Source: Streptomyces sp. NBC_01445 (GTDB lineage Bacteria > Actinomycetota > Actinomycetes > Streptomycetales > Streptomycetaceae). Taken from it: a DNA stretch of 64,000 nt. A program made the position numbers and the translations under genes. Location: contig NZ_CP109485.1 of the NCBI RefSeq assembly GCF_035918235.1, positions 9,207,001 to 9,271,000 of the forward strand, given 5' to 3'. The notes under the pieces were generated by a model. The model made no database searches. It saw only the letters and a program-made list of their open reading frames with translations, and had not been told where the DNA came from. This document shows, piece by piece, positions 44,228-53,068 of the stretch; the first letter of the stretch is position 1, and each line of letters begins with the position of its first letter.

Positions 44228-44752
44228 ATGGTGGCATCGCGAGTGGGAGAGCACCCTGTGCCGGAGAGAGGCACGTACGAGATCGATCCGGCGGCGTCGA
44301 GCGTGAACTTCCGTATGCGCACGGTCTTCGGGCTGTTCCCGGTGCGGGGCAGCTTCCGGATCACGCGGGGACGGATCGAGGTGGCCGGACCTGTCGAGAA
44401 GTCCACAGTGGACGTCAGGATCGGAGCGCACACGTTCGAGTCGGGTGTGGCGCGCCGCGACGAACACGTCAGGTCGGCCGACTACCTCGACGCGGCCACC
44501 CACCCCGAGATCGCGTATCGCGCTGACGGTGTCGAGGTGGGATCCAACGGGCCGGTCCTGACAGGGGAGTTGACTGTCATGGGCGTCAGCCGGCCGGTCG
44601 ACGTCACCGTGGAGAGTGTGGCCGTCGAGGGCCGCAGGCTGACGGTCGTGGGGTCGGCCGTCGTCGACCGGTACGCGTTCGGTGTGACCACCGCGAAGGG
44701 CATGACCGGCCGCCGGCTGACCGTGCGCCTGGACATCAGGGCGACGCGTTGA
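44228..44752 (+). CDS. YceI family protein
   Basis: 174 residues, no signal peptide. The lipocalin-like YceI domain reads GTYEIDPAASSVNFRMRTVFGLFPVRGSF, VDVRIGAHTFESGVARRDEHVRSADYLDAATHPEI in segments, and VMGVSRPVDVTVE. YceI proteins bind isoprenoid or lipid chains. The exact start is unclear: GGAGGT at 44221-44226 is too close to ATG 44228 for normal use, and GTG 44231 or 44243 may be the real start. Confidence 0.8.
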   Translation: MVASRVGEHPVPERGTYEIDPAASSVNFRMRTVFGLFPVRGSFRITRGRIEVAGPVEKSTVDVRIGAHTFESGVARRDEHVRSADYLDAATHPEIAYRADGVEVGSNGPVLTGELTVMGVSRPVDVTVESVAVEGRRLTVVGSAVVDRYAFGVTTAKGMTGRRLTVRLDIRATR

Positions 44753-44776
44753 CCTGCCGCGACACCGGGTGGGGGG

Positions 44777-45481
44777 TCACGGAGTGTCGGCGCTGGACGG
44801 CCTGGGTGTGTGCGGCATCCCGTTGAGCAGCACCCGCAGGCCCCAGCCCAGGCGGGCCTGGCCCGGCCCGGACAGCAGTTCGTCGCCCAGCGCGGCGAGG
44901 CGCGGGTGGCTCGTGGCGGACACGTCGTGCAGCGCGGTGGTCAGGGCGTCCCAGTCGCCCTGGGCGTCCTCGTCCCGGTCGCGGGTGGACTGTTCGGCCG
45001 CGGTCGAAGTGGCGTACTGCAGAAGAGCGTCCACGCCCCACGCGGCCTGCCCGTCCGGGACACCACCCTCGGCGAGCAGCGCGAGAAGGGCTTCGAGCAG
45101 GTCGAGGTAGTGCTCGCCCGAGGGCATCGCCACGAGTGCCGACCGGGCGAGGCTCGGATGCTCGAACAGCACGGCGGTGTACGAGAACAGGATCCGCACC
45201 AGACGGTCCTGCCAGTCGCCCGCAGCGGTGGCAGGGGAGAGGTCGACCTCGCCGAGCAGCTCGTCCAGGATGGCCGCGTGCAGCTCGGCGGTGTTGCGCA
45301 CGTACACGTAGAGCGAGGCCGGGCCCGTGTCGAGCTCCTGCGCAAGGCGGCGCATGGTGACGCGCTTGAGGCCTTCGTCGCGCATGATCGTGACCGCGGC
45401 CGCGACGATGCCGTCCCGGGTCAGGGCGGGCTTGGCCGGGCGCTCTCGGCGGCTGCGGGGTGCTGCGGGCTGGGGGGACAC
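44777..45481 (-). CDS. TetR family regulator of the monooxygenase
   Basis: 234 residues. The helix-turn-helix contains LKRVTMRRLAQELDTGPASLYVYVRNTAELHAAIL, and a TetR_C-type ligand domain follows. It is transcribed in the same direction as, and 41 bp behind, the TetX-like gene. A cluster of ACGAACAAGTTCGT-type sites lies directly before its GTG, so it has its own repressed promoter. The same motif before the monooxygenase makes that gene its target. Confidence 0.87.
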   Translation of the reverse strand: MSPQPAAPRSRRERPAKPALTRDGIVAAAVTIMRDEGLKRVTMRRLAQELDTGPASLYVYVRNTAELHAAILDELLGEVDLSPATAAGDWQDRLVRILFSYTAVLFEHPSLARSALVAMPSGEHYLDLLEALLALLAEGGVPDGQAAWGVDALLQYATSTAAEQSTRDRDEDAQGDWDALTTALHDVSATSHPRLAALGDELLSGPGQARLGWGLRVLLNGMPHTPRPSSADTP

Positions 45482-45493
45482 GTGCTCACCGTA

Positions 45494-45538
45494 ACGAGCC
45501 GGGTTCGTGACGAACAAGTTCGTCACGAACCTGTTCCC
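45494..45538. promoter_or_regulatory. Operator cluster before the tetR gene
   Basis: The core is a perfect palindrome, GTTCGTGACGAAC-AA-GTTCGTCACGAAC (45503-45530). It holds the 14-mer ACGAACAAGTTCGT at 45510-45523, a degenerate copy 15 bp further on (45525-45538) and a half site 15 bp before. It overlaps the monooxygenase stop codon. Confidence 0.75.
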
Positions 45539-46740
45539 ACGGTCTGCGCCGCATCTCCCACCGTCTCTGCCTTCTCTCCCGCGGCTTCCGCCTCCTCGCG
45601 GAACGACGCGAACATGTCGAGCAGGCCCTGCGGTGCGTCGGGGCTGAAGATGACGTCGAGGTTGTCGGCGGAACCGGCCGCGGCGTGCTCGCTCCGGGGG
45701 AAGAGCGCCTCCTCGTAGACGGCGAGGGCCTTCTCGGTCTCGCCCGGGTGCGCCAGGATCGCGGCGGCCAGCTCGGCGCCGTCGAGCATCGCCAGGTTGG
45801 CGCCCTCGCCGGCGAACGGGGACATCAGGTGGGCGGCGTCGCCCAGCAGGGTCACCCCCGGGGCCCGGTCCCACCGGTGTCCGACGGGCAGGGCGTGGAT
45901 GGGCCGCGGGACGAGAGCGCCGTCGGCGTCGCCGATGAGTCCGCGCAAGGCCTCGTCCCAGCCGTCGAAGGACGTGAGGATACGGGCCTTGGCCGCCTCG
46001 GTGTCGGCGAAGTCGATGCCGCTGGTGGTGAACCAGTCGGAGGGCACCCGCAGCGCGCAGTAGACGTGGATCCGGCCGTCGCTCTCCCGGTGGGTGAGGA
46101 AGCCCTTCTCGTCCCCGAGCGCGAACAGCGCTCCGCCGCCGACGACAGCGGCACTCTCCGGGTGAAGAGTGTCCGCGTCGTCGAGGTACGCCTCGACGAA
46201 CGAGATGCCGGAGTAGGCGGGGCGGGCGTCGGAGAGCAGCGGGCGGACCTTGGACCAGGCGCCGTCGGCGCCGACGAGCAGGTCGGTGGTGAACGTCTCG
46301 CCGGACGCGAGCGTCACCTCGTGGCGGCCCCCGGTCAGCGGGCGGGCGCCGGTGACCTTGGCGCGCCAGCGGATGGTGCCCTCGGGCAGAGAGGCGAGCA
46401 GCATGTCGCGCAGATCGTGGCGGTTGACCTCCGGCCGGCCGTCGGTGCCGCCGTTGTCGGACTCCTCCATGCGGACGGTGCCGTGCTGGTCCAGGATCCG
46501 CATGGACTCGCCGCCCGGGTGGATGGCGGCCACGAACTCCTCGTGGAGACCCGCGGCGCGCAGCGCGGCCTGGCCGGACTCCACGTGCATGTCGAGCATG
46601 CCGCCCTGGGGACGGGCGGCGGCCGAGGCCTCCAGGTCGTAGACGGCCGCTTCGACGCCGCCGAGGTGCAGAACGCGCGCGAGGACGAGGCCGCCGAGAC
46701 CTCCGCCGACGATCGCGATGGGGTGGTGGGTGGTGGTCAT
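45523..46740 (-). CDS. TetX-like FAD-dependent monooxygenase
   Basis: 405 residues. The FAD loop is IAIVGGGLGGLVLARVLH (8-25), then RPQGGMLDMHVESGQAALRAAG, the DG motif VGADGAWSKVRPLL and GDAAHLMSPFAGEGANLAMLDG. GGMLDxHxESGQ and the GDAAHLMxPFAG form are shared with the tetracycline-inactivating TetX group. It hydroxylates an aromatic or polyketide-like substrate with NADPH and O2. AAGGAG precedes the ATG. TetR control by tandem operators suggests induction by its own substrate, possibly an antibiotic. Confidence 0.88.
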   Translation of the reverse strand: MTTTHHPIAIVGGGLGGLVLARVLHLGGVEAAVYDLEASAAARPQGGMLDMHVESGQAALRAAGLHEEFVAAIHPGGESMRILDQHGTVRMEESDNGGTDGRPEVNRHDLRDMLLASLPEGTIRWRAKVTGARPLTGGRHEVTLASGETFTTDLLVGADGAWSKVRPLLSDARPAYSGISFVEAYLDDADTLHPESAAVVGGGALFALGDEKGFLTHRESDGRIHVYCALRVPSDWFTTSGIDFADTEAAKARILTSFDGWDEALRGLIGDADGALVPRPIHALPVGHRWDRAPGVTLLGDAAHLMSPFAGEGANLAMLDGAELAAAILAHPGETEKALAVYEEALFPRSEHAAAGSADNLDVIFSPDAPQGLLDMFASFREEAEAAGEKAETVGDAAQTVGTGS

Positions 46741-46798
46741 GGCGTGCTCCTTCAGGTGGAGTGGCGCCCGCCGTTCCGGGAGCCGCTCCACCAAGGTA

Positions 46799-46842
46799 AC
46801 GAACATGTTCGTGACGAACAAGTTTCTAACGAACATGTTCGT
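46799..46842. promoter_or_regulatory. Three tandem operators upstream of the monooxygenase
   Basis: ACGAACATGTTCGT at 46799-46812, ACGAACAAGTTTCT at 46814-46827 and ACGAACATGTTCGT at 46829-46842. The period is exactly 15 bp. The same motif stands before tetR, so one regulator should bind both. The cluster also lies 71 bp before the divergent M13 peptidase gene. Confidence 0.8.
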
Positions 46843-46912
46843 AAAATCCCGTGACAGTCCCGGCCCGGGGGATTACGAAACGTCCCGGCCGCACCTCGCA
46901 TAAGCTGCGTCG

Positions 46913-48877
46913 ATGAGCATTCTTGATGACGCCCGCCCGGGTATGAACCCCGAGATCCGGCCGCAGGACGACCTGTTCGGCCACGTCAACGGCCACTGGC
47001 TGGACACCGAGCCGATCCCCGAGGACCGCTCGAGCTGGGGCCCCTTCGTGCAGCTCGCCGACACCGCCGAGGAGCAGGTCAAGGCGATCATCGAGGAACT
47101 CGCGGCGGGGGCCGAGTCGACCTCGGCCGACACCGGTGAGGCACGCAAGATCGCCGCGCTCTACGCCTCCTTCATGGACGAGCGGGCCATCGAGGCGCTC
47201 GGGCTCGCGCCGGCGCGCCCGCTGATCGACGAGGTCGACGCCATCGCCGACCTCCGGGGCCTCGCGACGTTCCTCGGCCGCTTCGAGCGCGTCGGCGGCT
47301 CCGGCCTCTTCGGGTCGTACGTCGACACCGACGACCGCAACTCCGACCGCTACCTCGTCAACGTCGTGCAGGGCGGCCTCGGCCTGCCGGACGAGTCGTA
47401 CTACCGCGACGACAAGTTCGCCGAGATCCGCGACAAGTACGTCACCTATCTCACCGATCTTCTGACGCTCGCCGAGCACGCCGACCCCGCGGCCGCCGCG
47501 CGCACGGTTCTCGCCATCGAGACCAAGCTGGCCGCGGGCCACTGGGAGCGGGCCGAGACGCGTGACGTGCAGAAGACGTACAACCTCACCGCGCTCGACG
47601 AACTCAAGGCACTGGCGCCGGAGTTCGACTGGCACGGCTACACCGCCGGGATCGGCGGCACCGACGCGACCATCGCCGAGACCTGCGTCCGGCAGCCGTC
47701 GTACTTCGCCCATCTCTCCCAGGTCCTGACCGAGTTCCCGATCGAGCAGTGGCGCGACTGGGTGCTGGTGCGCGTGCTGCGCGCCTCGGCGCCGTACCTC
47801 TCGGACGCGTTCGTCCAGAACAACTTCGACTTCTACGGGCGCACGCTCAACGGCACCCCGGAGCTGCGCGCCCGCTGGAAGCGCGCCGTCGCGCTCGTCG
47901 AGGGCGCGATGGGCGAGGCCGTCGGCAAGGAGTACGTGGCCCGGCACTTCCCGCCGGCGTCCAAGGCGCTGATGGACGAGCTCGTCGCCAACCTCCTCGA
48001 GGCCTACCGCCAGTCGATCGCCCAGCTCGACTGGATGACCGACGAGACGAAGGAGCGGGCGTACGAGAAGCTCGCCACGTTCCGCCCCAAGATCGGCTAC
48101 CCGGACAAGTTCCGCGACTACTCCAAGCTCCAGGTCGCCGCGGACGACCTGCTCGCCAACGCGCAGGCGGCCGCGGCGTTCGAGACGGACCGCGAGCTCG
48201 CCAAGATCGGCTCGCCGGTCGACCGCGACGAGTGGTTCATGCTGCCGCAGACGGTGAACGCGTACTACAACCCGGGCACCAACGAGATCTGCTTCCCCGC
48301 GGGCATCCTGCAGAAGCCGTTCTTCGCGCCCGACGCCGACCCGGCCGAGAACTACGGCGGCATCGGCTCCGTGATCGGCCACGAGATCGGCCACGGCTTC
48401 GACGACCAGGGCGCCCAGTACGACGGCGCGGGAAACCTCAACGACTGGTGGACCGCGTCCGACAAGACGTCCTTCGAGGCCAAGTCGAAGGCCCTCATCG
48501 AGCAGTACGACGGCTTCTCGCCGCGCAACCTGCCCGGCGAGTCCGTCAACGGCGCGCTCACCGTCGGCGAGAACATCGGCGACCTCGGCGGCCTGACCAT
48601 CGGCCACAAGGCGTACGTCATCTCGCTCGGCGACACCCCGTCGCCGGAGCACGAGGCCACCACCGGTTCCCAGCGCCTGTTCCTCAACTGGGCCTACTGC
48701 TGGCGCACCAAGCGGCGCAAGGAGCAGGAGCAGCAGTACCTGACCATCGACCCGCACTCGCCGCCGGAGTTCCGCGCGAACATCGTGCGCAACCTCGACG
48801 AGTTCCACGACGCGTTCAACACGTCGGACAGCGACGGCCTGTGGCTCGACCCGGCGGACCGCGTGCGCATCTGGTAG
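46913..48877 (+). CDS. M13 family zinc metallopeptidase (neprilysin-like)
   Basis: 654 residues, the full M13 length. The zinc motif HEIGH is near residue 488 (SVIGHEIGHGFDDQGAQYD), with ENIGDLGGL supplying the third ligand and NAYYNPGTNEICFPAGIL binding substrate. There is no signal peptide, so it should be cytoplasmic, as are most actinobacterial copies. TAAGCT ends six bases before the ATG with no Shine-Dalgarno, pointing to a leaderless message. Confidence 0.93.
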   Translation: MSILDDARPGMNPEIRPQDDLFGHVNGHWLDTEPIPEDRSSWGPFVQLADTAEEQVKAIIEELAAGAESTSADTGEARKIAALYASFMDERAIEALGLAPARPLIDEVDAIADLRGLATFLGRFERVGGSGLFGSYVDTDDRNSDRYLVNVVQGGLGLPDESYYRDDKFAEIRDKYVTYLTDLLTLAEHADPAAAARTVLAIETKLAAGHWERAETRDVQKTYNLTALDELKALAPEFDWHGYTAGIGGTDATIAETCVRQPSYFAHLSQVLTEFPIEQWRDWVLVRVLRASAPYLSDAFVQNNFDFYGRTLNGTPELRARWKRAVALVEGAMGEAVGKEYVARHFPPASKALMDELVANLLEAYRQSIAQLDWMTDETKERAYEKLATFRPKIGYPDKFRDYSKLQVAADDLLANAQAAAAFETDRELAKIGSPVDRDEWFMLPQTVNAYYNPGTNEICFPAGILQKPFFAPDADPAENYGGIGSVIGHEIGHGFDDQGAQYDGAGNLNDWWTASDKTSFEAKSKALIEQYDGFSPRNLPGESVNGALTVGENIGDLGGLTIGHKAYVISLGDTPSPEHEATTGSQRLFLNWAYCWRTKRRKEQEQQYLTIDPHSPPEFRANIVRNLDEFHDAFNTSDSDGLWLDPADRVRIW

Positions 48878-48891
48878 CGCGCCGGTGACGC

Positions 48892-48924
48892 GTGGCCCGT
48901 ACCTTTCTGGAAGGTACGGGCCAC
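48892..48924. terminator. Bidirectional terminator between the M13 and GH3 genes
   Basis: Perfect 14-bp stem GTGGCCCGTACCTT/AAGGTACGGGCCAC with a TCTGG loop, placed between convergent genes. Confidence 0.85.
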
Positions 48925-48931
48925 GGCTGTT

Positions 48932-51304
48932 TCATCGCGTGGTGACGCCGAAATCGGCGTGCAGCCTGCGGGCGTGGTCCACCGCCCGCACAGGTCCGGT
49001 GAGCGTCACCTTCGCGGTCAGCCGGAGGTCGGTGCTGGACGCGCCGAGCCGCAGTTCCAGCTCGCCCGGTTCGACGATCCGCCGCCCGTCCCGCCCGGTG
49101 AACGACGCGAGGTCCGCGGGCACCGTCACCCGGACCCGCGCGGCCTGCCCGGGCGCGAGTGCCAGGCGCACGAACCCGATCAGCCGCTGGACGGGCTGCA
49201 CGACCGAGGCGACCGGGTCGTGCAGATAGAGCTGCGCGACCTCGGTGCCGTCACGGTCGCCCGAGTTCCTTACGGTGAAGCCGAGTTCGGCCTCGCCGTC
49301 CGTCCTGACCGTCGCGCGCTCCACGGTGAGATCGGACCAGTCGAACGACGTGTACGTCAGGCCGTGCCCGAAGCCGAACGCCGGTGTCGGGTCGATGTTC
49401 GACACCTCGTTGACCTGCCCGAGCCGCGCCGCCAGATACGTGGACGGCTGGGCCCCCGGGCCGTTCGGGATGCTGACGGGCAGCCGTCCGGACGGGGCGA
49501 CCCGACCGCTGAGCACACCGGCGATGGCGGGCGTGCCCTCCTCGCCGGGGAAGAACGACTGGACGACGGCGCCCGACTCCCGTACCGCACGTCCGAGCGC
49601 GTACGGGCGTCCCGCCAGGAGTGTCAGCACGACCGGTGTGCCGGTGTCCAGGAGCGTGTTCAGGAGCTGCTCCTGCACGCCCGGCAGCGCGAGCGAGTCC
49701 GCGTCGCAGCCCTCGCCGCTGGTGCCGCGGCCGAAGAGCCCGGCGCGGTCGCCGAGCGCGAGGACGACGACGTCGGCGCCACGGGCCAGCTCCACGGCCT
49801 CGGCGAAGCCGCCGGTGCCGGTGTCGTCGATGCCGCACCCGGGCGCGGTGACGACCTCGCTGTCGGGAAACTCGGTCCTCAACGCCTCGACCAGGGTGGG
49901 CAGTTCGATCCCGGCCGGTATCTCGGGGTGCCGGGCGCCCACGTGCACCGGGAACGCGTAGCAGCCGAGAACGGCCGTCGCGGTGTCGGCGGTCGGGCCG
50001 ACGACCGCGATCCTGGCGGGCCGGGTCAGGGGGAGTGTGCCGTCGTTGCGGAGCAGGACGACGGCCTGCTCGGCGACCTCCCGGGCGAGGGCGCGGCGGT
50101 CCGTGGTGTCCAGGACCACGGTTCCGCGCAGCGCCTGCGGGTCCCCGAGGTCCGCGCCGGCCAGCGCCTGCGGCACCGCGTCCCATCCGGCGTCGAGGAG
50201 GCCCAGCTGTGCCTTCTGCACGAGCACACGGCGCAGGGCGCGGTCCACGACGGCCTCGGACACCCGACCGTCCGCGACCGCGTCGAGAAGCGGCTGCCCG
50301 AACGCCTTGACGGTGGGCAGTTCCACGTCCACGCCCGCCGTCAGCGCGGCGCCGGCGGCCTCACCCCAAGTCGCGGCGACACCGTGCAGGGTCTTGAGGA
50401 ACCCGACGCCGAAGTAGTCCGCCACCACGGTCCCCGTGAAGCCCCAGGTGTCCCGCAACAGCACGGTGAGCAGCTGCTCGTCGGCTGCCGACGGGACGCC
50501 GTCCGTGTCGGTGTAGGCGTGCATCACCGAGCGGGCGCCGCCCTCGCGCAGCGCCATCTCGAACGGCGGCAGCATCACATCGGCACGCTCCCTGGGCCCC
50601 ATGCCGACGGGCGCGAGGTTGCGTCCCGCGCGGGAGGCGGAGTAGCCCACGAAGTGCTTCAAGGTGGCGACGATCCCCGCGGATTCAAGGCCCTGGACGT
50701 AGGCGGTGCCGAGCGTCCCGACGAGGTACGGATCCTCGCCGATGGTCTCCTCGACGCGGCCCCACCGTGCGTCGCGCACGACGTCGAGCACGGGGGCGAG
50801 GCCCTGGTGCACACCCACCGAGCGCATGTCCTGCCCGATGGCCCGGGCCATGCGCCGTACCAGCGCCGGATCGAACGTCGCGCCCCACGAGAGCGGGACG
50901 GGATAGGCGGTCGCACCCCAGGCGGCGAAGCCCGCGAGGCACTCCTCGTGGGCGACGGCCGGAATGCCGAAGCGGTTGCCCGCGGCGATGCGGCGCTGGG
51001 TGCGCAGCAGCGACAGCGCGCCGAGGGCGGGGTCGACGGGGGCGGTGCCGAAGGGCCTGGTGAGCTGCCCGAGCCCCCGCGGCAGCAGCGCCTCGAGGTC
51101 GACCGGCTCCTCCATCTCATGCTGGTACGGGGCGACTTCGCCGCCCTCGTCGGACGCCCCGACCCAGACGCCGAACAGCTGGGCGACCTTCTCCTGGAGG
51201 GTCATCTCGGCAATGAGGGCGTCGGCGCGCGTCTCGTGGTCGAGGGTCGTGTCGCGCCACAGGGGCGTGGTGGAGTCTGTCGTTACGGCCACGATGTGGG
51301 TCAC
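48932..51304 (-). CDS. GH3 family beta-glycosidase (beta-xylosidase/beta-glucosidase)
   Basis: 790 residues, cytoplasmic. The N-terminal TIM-barrel-like domain has KHFVGYSASRAGRN and the likely nucleophile Asp in GTVVADYFGVGF. The alpha/beta sandwich domain and a C-terminal fibronectin-III-like domain (FGFGHGLTYTSFDWSDL onward) follow. It cleaves imported disaccharides from the non-reducing end. The GTG overlaps the permease stop, with GGGAGGAAA upstream. The R-E-F-G-A order of the operon matches the streptomycete bxl xylobiose operon, so beta-xylosidase is the first guess. Confidence 0.88.
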   Translation of the reverse strand: MTHIVAVTTDSTTPLWRDTTLDHETRADALIAEMTLQEKVAQLFGVWVGASDEGGEVAPYQHEMEEPVDLEALLPRGLGQLTRPFGTAPVDPALGALSLLRTQRRIAAGNRFGIPAVAHEECLAGFAAWGATAYPVPLSWGATFDPALVRRMARAIGQDMRSVGVHQGLAPVLDVVRDARWGRVEETIGEDPYLVGTLGTAYVQGLESAGIVATLKHFVGYSASRAGRNLAPVGMGPRERADVMLPPFEMALREGGARSVMHAYTDTDGVPSAADEQLLTVLLRDTWGFTGTVVADYFGVGFLKTLHGVAATWGEAAGAALTAGVDVELPTVKAFGQPLLDAVADGRVSEAVVDRALRRVLVQKAQLGLLDAGWDAVPQALAGADLGDPQALRGTVVLDTTDRRALAREVAEQAVVLLRNDGTLPLTRPARIAVVGPTADTATAVLGCYAFPVHVGARHPEIPAGIELPTLVEALRTEFPDSEVVTAPGCGIDDTGTGGFAEAVELARGADVVVLALGDRAGLFGRGTSGEGCDADSLALPGVQEQLLNTLLDTGTPVVLTLLAGRPYALGRAVRESGAVVQSFFPGEEGTPAIAGVLSGRVAPSGRLPVSIPNGPGAQPSTYLAARLGQVNEVSNIDPTPAFGFGHGLTYTSFDWSDLTVERATVRTDGEAELGFTVRNSGDRDGTEVAQLYLHDPVASVVQPVQRLIGFVRLALAPGQAARVRVTVPADLASFTGRDGRRIVEPGELELRLGASSTDLRLTAKVTLTGPVRAVDHARRLHADFGVTTR

Positions 51305-52122
51305 TTTCCTCCCACGCCCATGAGCCCCTGGACCAGGGTGCGCCGGGCGAACAGGTAGACGAGCAGGACGGGCACCATGGACAGGACCACGGCGGCCAGC
51401 AGCCCCGGGACGTTGATGCCGTACTGGGTGCGGAAGTTGTAGAGCCCCAAGGTGATCACCTTGGTGGAGTCGGACTGGGTGAGCACCAGGGGGAACAGGA
51501 AGCCGTTCCACGCCTGGAGGGCGGAGAAGACCGCGATCGTGGCGAGCCCGCCCCGCGACAGCGGGAGTACGAGCTGACCGAACACCCGCCACGAGGAGGC
51601 GCCGTCGATGGCCATCGCCTCGTACAGGTCCGGGGTGATGTCGCGCATCACGCCGGTCAGGACCAGGGCGCACATGGGGAGCGAGAAGGCCGCGGTCGGC
51701 AGGATGACGCCGATGAGGTTGTCGTAGAGCCCCGCCTTGCTGATGACGTAGAACATCGGCACGATCACCGCCTGCGCGGGGATGGCGAGACCGAGCAGGA
51801 AGAGGCGGAAGACGGCGGTCGTGACGCGGCCGCGGCTGCGGACGATGGTGTACGACAGCGGCGGCACCACCACGAGGACGATGGCGACCACGCACACGGT
51901 CACGATCACCGTGTTGAGGAAGTACCGGCCGAAGCCGGTGGAGAAGTCGTCGACGTAGTTGTGCAGCGTGAAGTGCCGCGGCAGGCTCAGCGGACCGCTC
52001 GCGCCGTAGTCCGCGCGTGATTGTACGGACGCCGAGACCAGGACGTAGAGCGGTGCGCCGACGACGAGCAGCCAGACCACGGAGCCCAGGCCGGCCAGGT
52101 AGTTGGGGCGTTGCTTGCTCAC
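51301..52122 (-). CDS. Sugar ABC transporter permease 2 (CUT1, BxlG/MalG-like)
   Basis: 273 residues with six helices. The EAA loop reads YEAMAIDGASSWRVFGQLVLPLSRGGL. It starts with GTG overlapping the first permease's stop (GTGA), with GGAGGG upstream, and its own stop overlaps the GH3 start. It pairs with the other permease. No ATPase gene is present, so it must share a general one such as MsiK, as is known for CUT1 systems in streptomycetes. Confidence 0.9.
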   Translation of the reverse strand: MSKQRPNYLAGLGSVVWLLVVGAPLYVLVSASVQSRADYGASGPLSLPRHFTLHNYVDDFSTGFGRYFLNTVIVTVCVVAIVLVVVPPLSYTIVRSRGRVTTAVFRLFLLGLAIPAQAVIVPMFYVISKAGLYDNLIGVILPTAAFSLPMCALVLTGVMRDITPDLYEAMAIDGASSWRVFGQLVLPLSRGGLATIAVFSALQAWNGFLFPLVLTQSDSTKVITLGLYNFRTQYGINVPGLLAAVVLSMVPVLLVYLFARRTLVQGLMGVGGK

Positions 52123-53054
52123 AGGCCCTCCACCGAGCTGCGCATCTTGTCGTACCCCGAGACCCGTACGACGACGAGCGAGATGACCGTAGCGACCACC
52201 ACCAGGAGCAGCGCGATGGCCGATCCCGCGCCGAAGTCGAAGCTCTTGAAGGCCTTTTGGTACATGTAGTAGGCGCTGATGGTGGTGTCCGTGCCCGGGC
52301 CGCCCTGGGTCAGGATCAGGACGGTGTCGAACGTGGTGAGGCCGCCGACGACCATCAGGATCATCGACGTGATCATGGTGTTGCGCAGTTGCGGCAGCGT
52401 GATGTGGAAGAACTGGCGCACCGTGCCCGCCCCGTCGATCTGCGCCGCCTGGTAAAGGACTTGGGGGATGGCCCGCGCCGCGCCCTGGTAGATCAGGGTG
52501 TGGAACGGGGTGAACTGCCAGGCGCCCACGAAGACGAGCACCCCGATGGCCCCGCTCTGCATACCGAGCAGATTGCCGTCGCCGAACAGCCACTTGGCCT
52601 GCGACGGCACACCGAAGTTGGGGTCGAGCAGGGTGCGCCACAGGACGGAGACCGCGGTGGCGGACAGCAGCAGCGGGACGAAGTAGATCGCGGACAGGAT
52701 CGCGCGGTTGCGCTGGCGGCCTGCCGCCCAGACGCCGAGCAGGATGCTCAGCGGCGTCTGGACGAGCACGCCGAGGACGGTGATCAGCACGCTCAGCCAG
52801 AGGCTGTTGAGCATCACCGGGTCGTCGAAGAGCTTGGTCCAGTTGTCGAGCCCGGCGAACCGGGGCGCGCCCAGGCCGTTCCAGCTCGTGAACGACAGCA
52901 CGGCGACCAGGACGAGCGGGACGACGGCGAACAGGACGAAGAACGCGGTGGCGGGCAGCGCCCAGGCGAAGCCCGGGCGCCCCACGCCGGCTGTGCGCCG
53001 CTGCGCGGGCCGCCGTTCGGCGACGACAGCGGCCTTGGTGACGGTGGTGGTCAT
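52119..53054 (-). CDS. Sugar ABC transporter permease 1 (CUT1, BxlF/MalF-like)
   Basis: 311 residues. A cytoplasmic N-terminus (AERRPAQRRTAGVGRPG) leads to six helices. The EAA loop is YQAAQIDGAGTVRQFFHITLPQLRNT. The ATG at 53054 is 14 bp after the binding-protein stop and has only a weak Shine-Dalgarno. Its stop overlaps the next permease's GTG. Confidence 0.9.
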   Translation of the reverse strand: MTTTVTKAAVVAERRPAQRRTAGVGRPGFAWALPATAFFVLFAVVPLVLVAVLSFTSWNGLGAPRFAGLDNWTKLFDDPVMLNSLWLSVLITVLGVLVQTPLSILLGVWAAGRQRNRAILSAIYFVPLLLSATAVSVLWRTLLDPNFGVPSQAKWLFGDGNLLGMQSGAIGVLVFVGAWQFTPFHTLIYQGAARAIPQVLYQAAQIDGAGTVRQFFHITLPQLRNTMITSMILMVVGGLTTFDTVLILTQGGPGTDTTISAYYMYQKAFKSFDFGAGSAIALLLVVVATVISLVVVRVSGYDKMRSSVEGL

Positions 53055-53068
53055 CTCGGTACCAGGTC

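Noticed and set aside
44777..45874. Longer TetR frame starting inside the monooxygenase gene
   Set aside because: The extra 131 codons are the off-frame of the monooxygenase and its operator; GTG 45481 begins the TetR domain normally.
51305..51895. Extension of the GH3 reading frame by about 197 codons upstream
   Set aside because: It overlaps the permease gene fully; the GTG at 51304 has a perfect GGGAGGAAA and the usual GTGA overlap.
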